22,433 nucleotides of DNA from an uncultured Oscillospiraceae bacterium. GTDB taxonomy: Bacteria > Bacillota > Clostridia > Oscillospirales > Oscillospiraceae. Shown here piece after piece: positions 19,512-22,433 of this stretch. A model generated the notes under the pieces. The model saw only the letters and a list, made by a program, of their open reading frames with translations, made no database searches and was not told where the DNA came from. The stretch lies in assembly GCA_910589085.1 (NCBI GenBank), contig CAJUSG010000040.1, forward strand, positions 1 through 22,433, given 5' to 3'. A program made the position numbers and the translations under genes. The stretch's first letter is position 1; each line of letters opens with the position of its first letter.

Positions 19512-21902
19512 TCAGTTCGCTACGATGATGCGCACCTGCTGGCCAATGGGATCCGCATAGAGGGTAAAGCTGTCGGAGTAGGTCTGGATGGCATCCAGGC
19601 GGTTGGCGTCGGTCAGCCAGTTTTCCTTGGCCACCTTGTTGCCGGTGCGGTTGTAGTAGCACTCCACACCGCTGGAGATGCGGTAGGTCTGGCCCTTGAC
19701 GGTGACATAGGTCTCGCCCTGGCTCTCGAAGAAGTCGGAGCCCTCCGCCTTCACAGCGGTGAGCTTGACAACCTCTTTGATGGTATTGCTGCCCTTCCGG
19801 TCCTTTCCGACCACCACGCCTACCATGTCGCCGCTGCTGCCCCGGTAACTGGTGGCAGAGCTGAACTCGATCTCTTGGGTGCCGCTGCGCAGATACCAGC
19901 CATAGCGGGTCTTTTCAGGCGTCGGAGGTACTGCCTCATGCTCCTTACCGTCTTTATCCGTCCAGGCGTCTGTTCCCGGCGTGGCCTCCTCAACCACCAC
20001 ATAGCCGCCCACCATCATGCCGTAGATGTAGGCGCTGCCGGTGACGTTGGTGAGAATGATGTAGTCCACGATATTGGCGCTGTTCACGTGGTAGGAGGCA
20101 ATCTGGTCCACAGGGATGGTCTCCATGGCCAGGTCGCCCCGGCTGACAGCGGTCACATTGCCTCCCTGAACCTGCTCGTAGATCCGCACGCTGGAGGAGA
20201 CGGTCAGGTCGCCCAGCTTCAGCTTGTTCAGGTCGAAGGAGCCGGGAGCCCGCTTGTCGGGCAGACGGCTGACGGTGAAGCTGTCCCGGGCGGCGGAGAC
20301 GATCACCGGCTGGCCATTCTGTATGCCGGAGGCGTTGGACACCTTGCCCAGGCTCATGGTGGAGCCGTTGGGCAGGTAGATGGAGACACTGCCGCCCTCG
20401 ATGACGCCGATGGCGGTGGACCGGGCCTGGGGGGTGGGCTTGACAATGCCGGCTACCTTGCCGTCGGCGGTGAGCAGCAGGGACACGCTGTCCCCCGGCT
20501 TGATGTCGCCGATGGTGTCCCAGGCGCTCTGGAGCACGTCAATTTCCTGGCCGCCACTAATCAGCCTAAGTTTTGTCGGCGTTTTCGGCGAGGGCTGGGG
20601 ATCGGTGTAGACGGCGGTCATCCGCAGATCGGACACCACCAAAGTGTTGCTGATCTGGTCGTAGGTGACCACGTCGTAGGGCTTGATCTGATTCAGGCGG
20701 ATGGACTGCCGGTCCTTCACAATGTTGAAATTGGTCACCCCGCCGGTGAGGGCGTGGAAGGTGGCGGTGGTGGCGTGGTCCATAATTACCACCGCGTCGG
20801 AGTCGATGGTCGTGGTGCTGGTGGTGGAGTAGATGGCCGTGATCTTGCCCTTCTCGGAGTACATGGTGATCTGGGTGCCCGAGGGGAGGGACTTGTAGGA
20901 GTCCAGCCAGCCCTTGCCCTCTCCGCCGGTCCCCGTGAACACCGTGGCGTCGGCGGAGATGGTATACTGCTGGCCGTTGCTGCCCTTCACATAGGCGGCC
21001 TGGGCGTCGCCGTTGAGGGTGATGGTGATGGCGGTGCTGTCGTCGGGGACGAAGGTGATGATCTCCTCATTTTCGTCCAGCACCAGGTCCCCCCGCTTGC
21101 CCTGGAGGGAGGTGGGGTTTCCGTCCCCGTGGGCGGGGAGGTAGGCCTCGGAATTTTTGCTGCTGGTGGTGCGGATAGCTCCGGTGGAGCTGCCGTCGTC
21201 GGTGGACACCCCCACCGCCAGGACGATGGTCTTCTTCTCCACCTTGGAGCCGATGGTCTCGTAGTACGCCTTGCCCTCGGCGGTCTTGCACTTCAGGGCG
21301 TTGACGAAGAGCTGGGCGGCCTGGCCCCGGCTGATGTTCTCATAGGTGCCGGCCGACACCCCCTCCGTCAGGCCGATGGACTTGGCCAGGTCCATGTAGC
21401 CCTGGGGCCACACCGCCCCCGCCTGCTCGCTGGTGTACTTCAGCGCCCGGAGGAGAATGGTGACAGCCTCCGCCAGGGTGATCTCGTCGTCGGGCATGAA
21501 GCGGCCGTCTCCCACGCCAGAGATCAGGGGAATCTCCTTCTCCCCCTCCTTAATGGGGCAGTAGGTGGCCGCCAGGTTGATGTAGCTGCGGGCCCAGTGG
21601 CCCCCCCTCACGTCGGAGAAGATGGTCCGGGTGGCGTAGCGGGGGGTCTCCTCCCCCTTCTGGAGGAAGTTGACCATCATCACGCAGAACTGGGCCCGGG
21701 TCAGGGTGTCGTACGGCTTGAACATGTTGCCGCCGGTACCGCTCACCACCCCCATCAGCCGCAGAATGTCGGCGTTGACGGCGGTGTTCTTGTCGGACAC
21801 GTCGCTGAAGGAGCCCGGCGCCGCCGAGGCGGGGACCACAATCAGAGACAGGGCCAACGCCGCGGTCAGAATGGCCGCCGCCAGCCGCTTGATTTTTCTC
21901 AT
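19512..21902 (-). CDS. Secreted SLH-domain surface protein
   Basis: A 796-residue exported protein. Signal peptide 1-28 (ending VPASA-A). Three SLH repeats follow directly at the N-terminus: about 30-80 (FSDV, then TLTRAQF), 95-155 (FSDVRGGHWARSYINLA, then ITLAEA) and 163-205 (ISRGQA). The remaining 590 residues or so are Ser/Thr/Gly/Val-rich, look beta-stranded, and match no domain I recognise. The SLH part would bind pyruvylated wall polysaccharide, so it fits the CsaB operon in this window; the rest may be an S-layer-like or structural module. The start is the ATG at 21902 with AGGAGAG upstream; the frame stays open to 22214 but that part lacks coding character and crosses a palindromic repeat. 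A TATAAA (minus strand 21930-21925) lies upstream without a clear -35. Confidence 0.9.
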   Translation of the reverse strand: MRKIKRLAAAILTAALALSLIVVPASAAPGSFSDVSDKNTAVNADILRLMGVVSGTGGNMFKPYDTLTRAQFCVMMVNFLQKGEETPRYATRTIFSDVRGGHWARSYINLAATYCPIKEGEKEIPLISGVGDGRFMPDDEITLAEAVTILLRALKYTSEQAGAVWPQGYMDLAKSIGLTEGVSAGTYENISRGQAAQLFVNALKCKTAEGKAYYETIGSKVEKKTIVLAVGVSTDDGSSTGAIRTTSSKNSEAYLPAHGDGNPTSLQGKRGDLVLDENEEIITFVPDDSTAITITLNGDAQAAYVKGSNGQQYTISADATVFTGTGGEGKGWLDSYKSLPSGTQITMYSEKGKITAIYSTTSTTTIDSDAVVIMDHATTATFHALTGGVTNFNIVKDRQSIRLNQIKPYDVVTYDQISNTLVVSDLRMTAVYTDPQPSPKTPTKLRLISGGQEIDVLQSAWDTIGDIKPGDSVSLLLTADGKVAGIVKPTPQARSTAIGVIEGGSVSIYLPNGSTMSLGKVSNASGIQNGQPVIVSAARDSFTVSRLPDKRAPGSFDLNKLKLGDLTVSSSVRIYEQVQGGNVTAVSRGDLAMETIPVDQIASYHVNSANIVDYIILTNVTGSAYIYGMMVGGYVVVEEATPGTDAWTDKDGKEHEAVPPTPEKTRYGWYLRSGTQEIEFSSATSYRGSSGDMVGVVVGKDRKGSNTIKEVVKLTAVKAEGSDFFESQGETYVTVKGQTYRISSGVECYYNRTGNKVAKENWLTDANRLDAIQTYSDSFTLYADPIGQQVRIIVAN

Positions 21903-21976
21903 TTTGCTCACTCTCCTGTCTGGTTTTATATCCGCGGATGTGCCGCGGGCCGCCCCCGCAATATGGGGGGTGGTAT

Positions 21977-22057
21977 GTAGGGCGGGACGACTCGGCCCGC
22001 CGTTCAATGACCGTGTGGATTCCTTGAGGGACGGCGCGCCGGGCCGTCGCGCCCTAC
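21977..22057. repeat. Palindromic element with GTAGGGC-type ends, second copy
   Basis: Inverted arms of 27 bases (21977-22003 and 22031-22057) match at 23 positions and begin with GTAGGGCG. Each arm can also fold on itself (GGCGGG...CCCGCC on the left). The loop of 27 bases is unique. It shares the outer GTAGGGC end and the overall plan with the element at 5531-5625, though the inner sequence differs. It lies between the SLH gene and the ABC permease gene. Confidence 0.65.
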
Positions 22058-22071
22058 GAGGGGGCACGCGT

Positions 22072-22433
22072 TTAATCCGCCCGCAGGGCCACCACCGGCT
22101 GGAGGCCGGAGGCCTTGATGGCGGGGTACATGCCGAAGATGATGCCCAGCACCACCGAGAACAGGAAGGCCCCGACGGCCACGTAGGGCTCGGGCATGAG
22201 GATGATGCCCTCAAACACGTCGCTCATCAGCTTGCCGGCGATCATGGTGCCCACATAGCCGATGGCGATGCCCATCAGCCCGCCGATGGAGCAGATCACC
22301 GCCGCCTCGATGAGGAACTGGGTGATGATGCTGGACCGCTCCGCGCCGATGGCCTTGCGGATGCCGATCTCCCGGGTGCGCTCGGTGACGGTGACCAGCA
22401 TGATGTTCATGATGCCGATGCCGCCCACCAGCA
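22072..22433 (-). CDS. MacB/FtsX-type ABC transporter permease, 3' part only
   Basis: The last 120 or so codons of a permease whose start lies outside the window. It shows the C-terminal FtsX domain of MacB-like proteins: VGGIGIMNIMLVTVTERTRE, then IGIRKAIGA, then three membrane helices (about SIITQFLIEAAVICSIGGLMGIAIGY, a periplasm-side loop, and AVGAFLFSVVLGIIFGMYPA) and the final ASGLQPVVALRAD. Such permeases work with a LolD-like ATPase, and often an HlyD-like adaptor, to export peptides, drugs or lipoproteins or to act in envelope stress signalling. The stop TAA is at 22074-22072. The window cuts the 5' end. Confidence 0.92.
   Translation of the reverse strand, partial: LVGGIGIMNIMLVTVTERTREIGIRKAIGAERSSIITQFLIEAAVICSIGGLMGIAIGYVGTMIAGKLMSDVFEGIILMPEPYVAVGAFLFSVVLGIIFGMYPAIKASGLQPVVALRAD

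Noticed and set aside
19875..21980. Long plus-strand open frame (701 codons) over the second SLH gene
   Set aside because: It is a shadow of the minus-strand SLH protein; composition is Gly/Val/His-rich and it has no domain.

Overview
The window reads as a GC-rich Gram-positive gut anaerobe of class Clostridia, most like the Oscillospiraceae group around Flavonifractor, Lawsonibacter and Pseudoflavonifractor. This is inferred from strong GGAGG ribosome sites, TTGACA/TATAAT promoters, GC-rich third codon positions, S-layer-homology (SLH) proteins, an ECF sigma factor paired with an RsgI-like anti-sigma factor, and DUF4330, DUF2089 and CsaB families. No sequence search was run, so the taxonomic call is only suggestive.

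Layout. (1) 17-574: biotin transporter subunit BioY, ended by a strong terminator. (2) 735-2938: an ECF sigma factor and a membrane anti-sigma factor, coupled by an ATGA overlap, with their own promoter. (3) 2973-5520, minus strand: a zinc/manganese ABC importer, znuA-znuC-znuB, each overlapping the next by 4 bases. It converges on the anti-sigma gene and shares its terminator. (4) 5531-5625: a nested palindromic repeat. (5) 5633-13024, minus strand: a tightly packed envelope polysaccharide operon read in the order MurJ/MviN-type flippase, O-antigen-ligase-like polymerase or ligase, GT4 glycosyltransferase, two DUF4330 membrane proteins, and a GT4-CsaB fusion. (6) 13204-16029, plus strand: a large secreted SLH protein with a phosphodiester glycosidase domain, divergent from that operon. 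(7) 16065-17864: small regulatory genes (a DUF2089 regulator with a membrane partner, and an Xre repressor divergent from a gene of unknown function). (8) 17919-19466: an EamA-type exporter and a 3-methyladenine DNA glycosylase, divergent. (9) 19512-21902, minus strand: a second SLH protein, then a second palindromic repeat, then the 3' end of a MacB/FtsX-type permease cut by the window edge.

How the genes may work together. CsaB-type enzymes put ketal pyruvate on secondary cell-wall polysaccharide, and pyruvylated polysaccharide is the known ligand of SLH domains. Flippase, polymerase/ligase, glycosyltransferases and CsaB in one operon, with two SLH proteins nearby, make a coherent module for building a wall polymer and hanging proteins on it. 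The two DUF4330 proteins sit inside this operon and are the best candidates here for an undescribed part of that pathway. The sigma/anti-sigma pair carries the Asn-Pro site at which RsgI proteins cleave themselves, together with PepSY-like domains, and may sense an envelope signal.

No tRNA, rRNA, CRISPR array, prophage or insertion-sequence transposase was seen.
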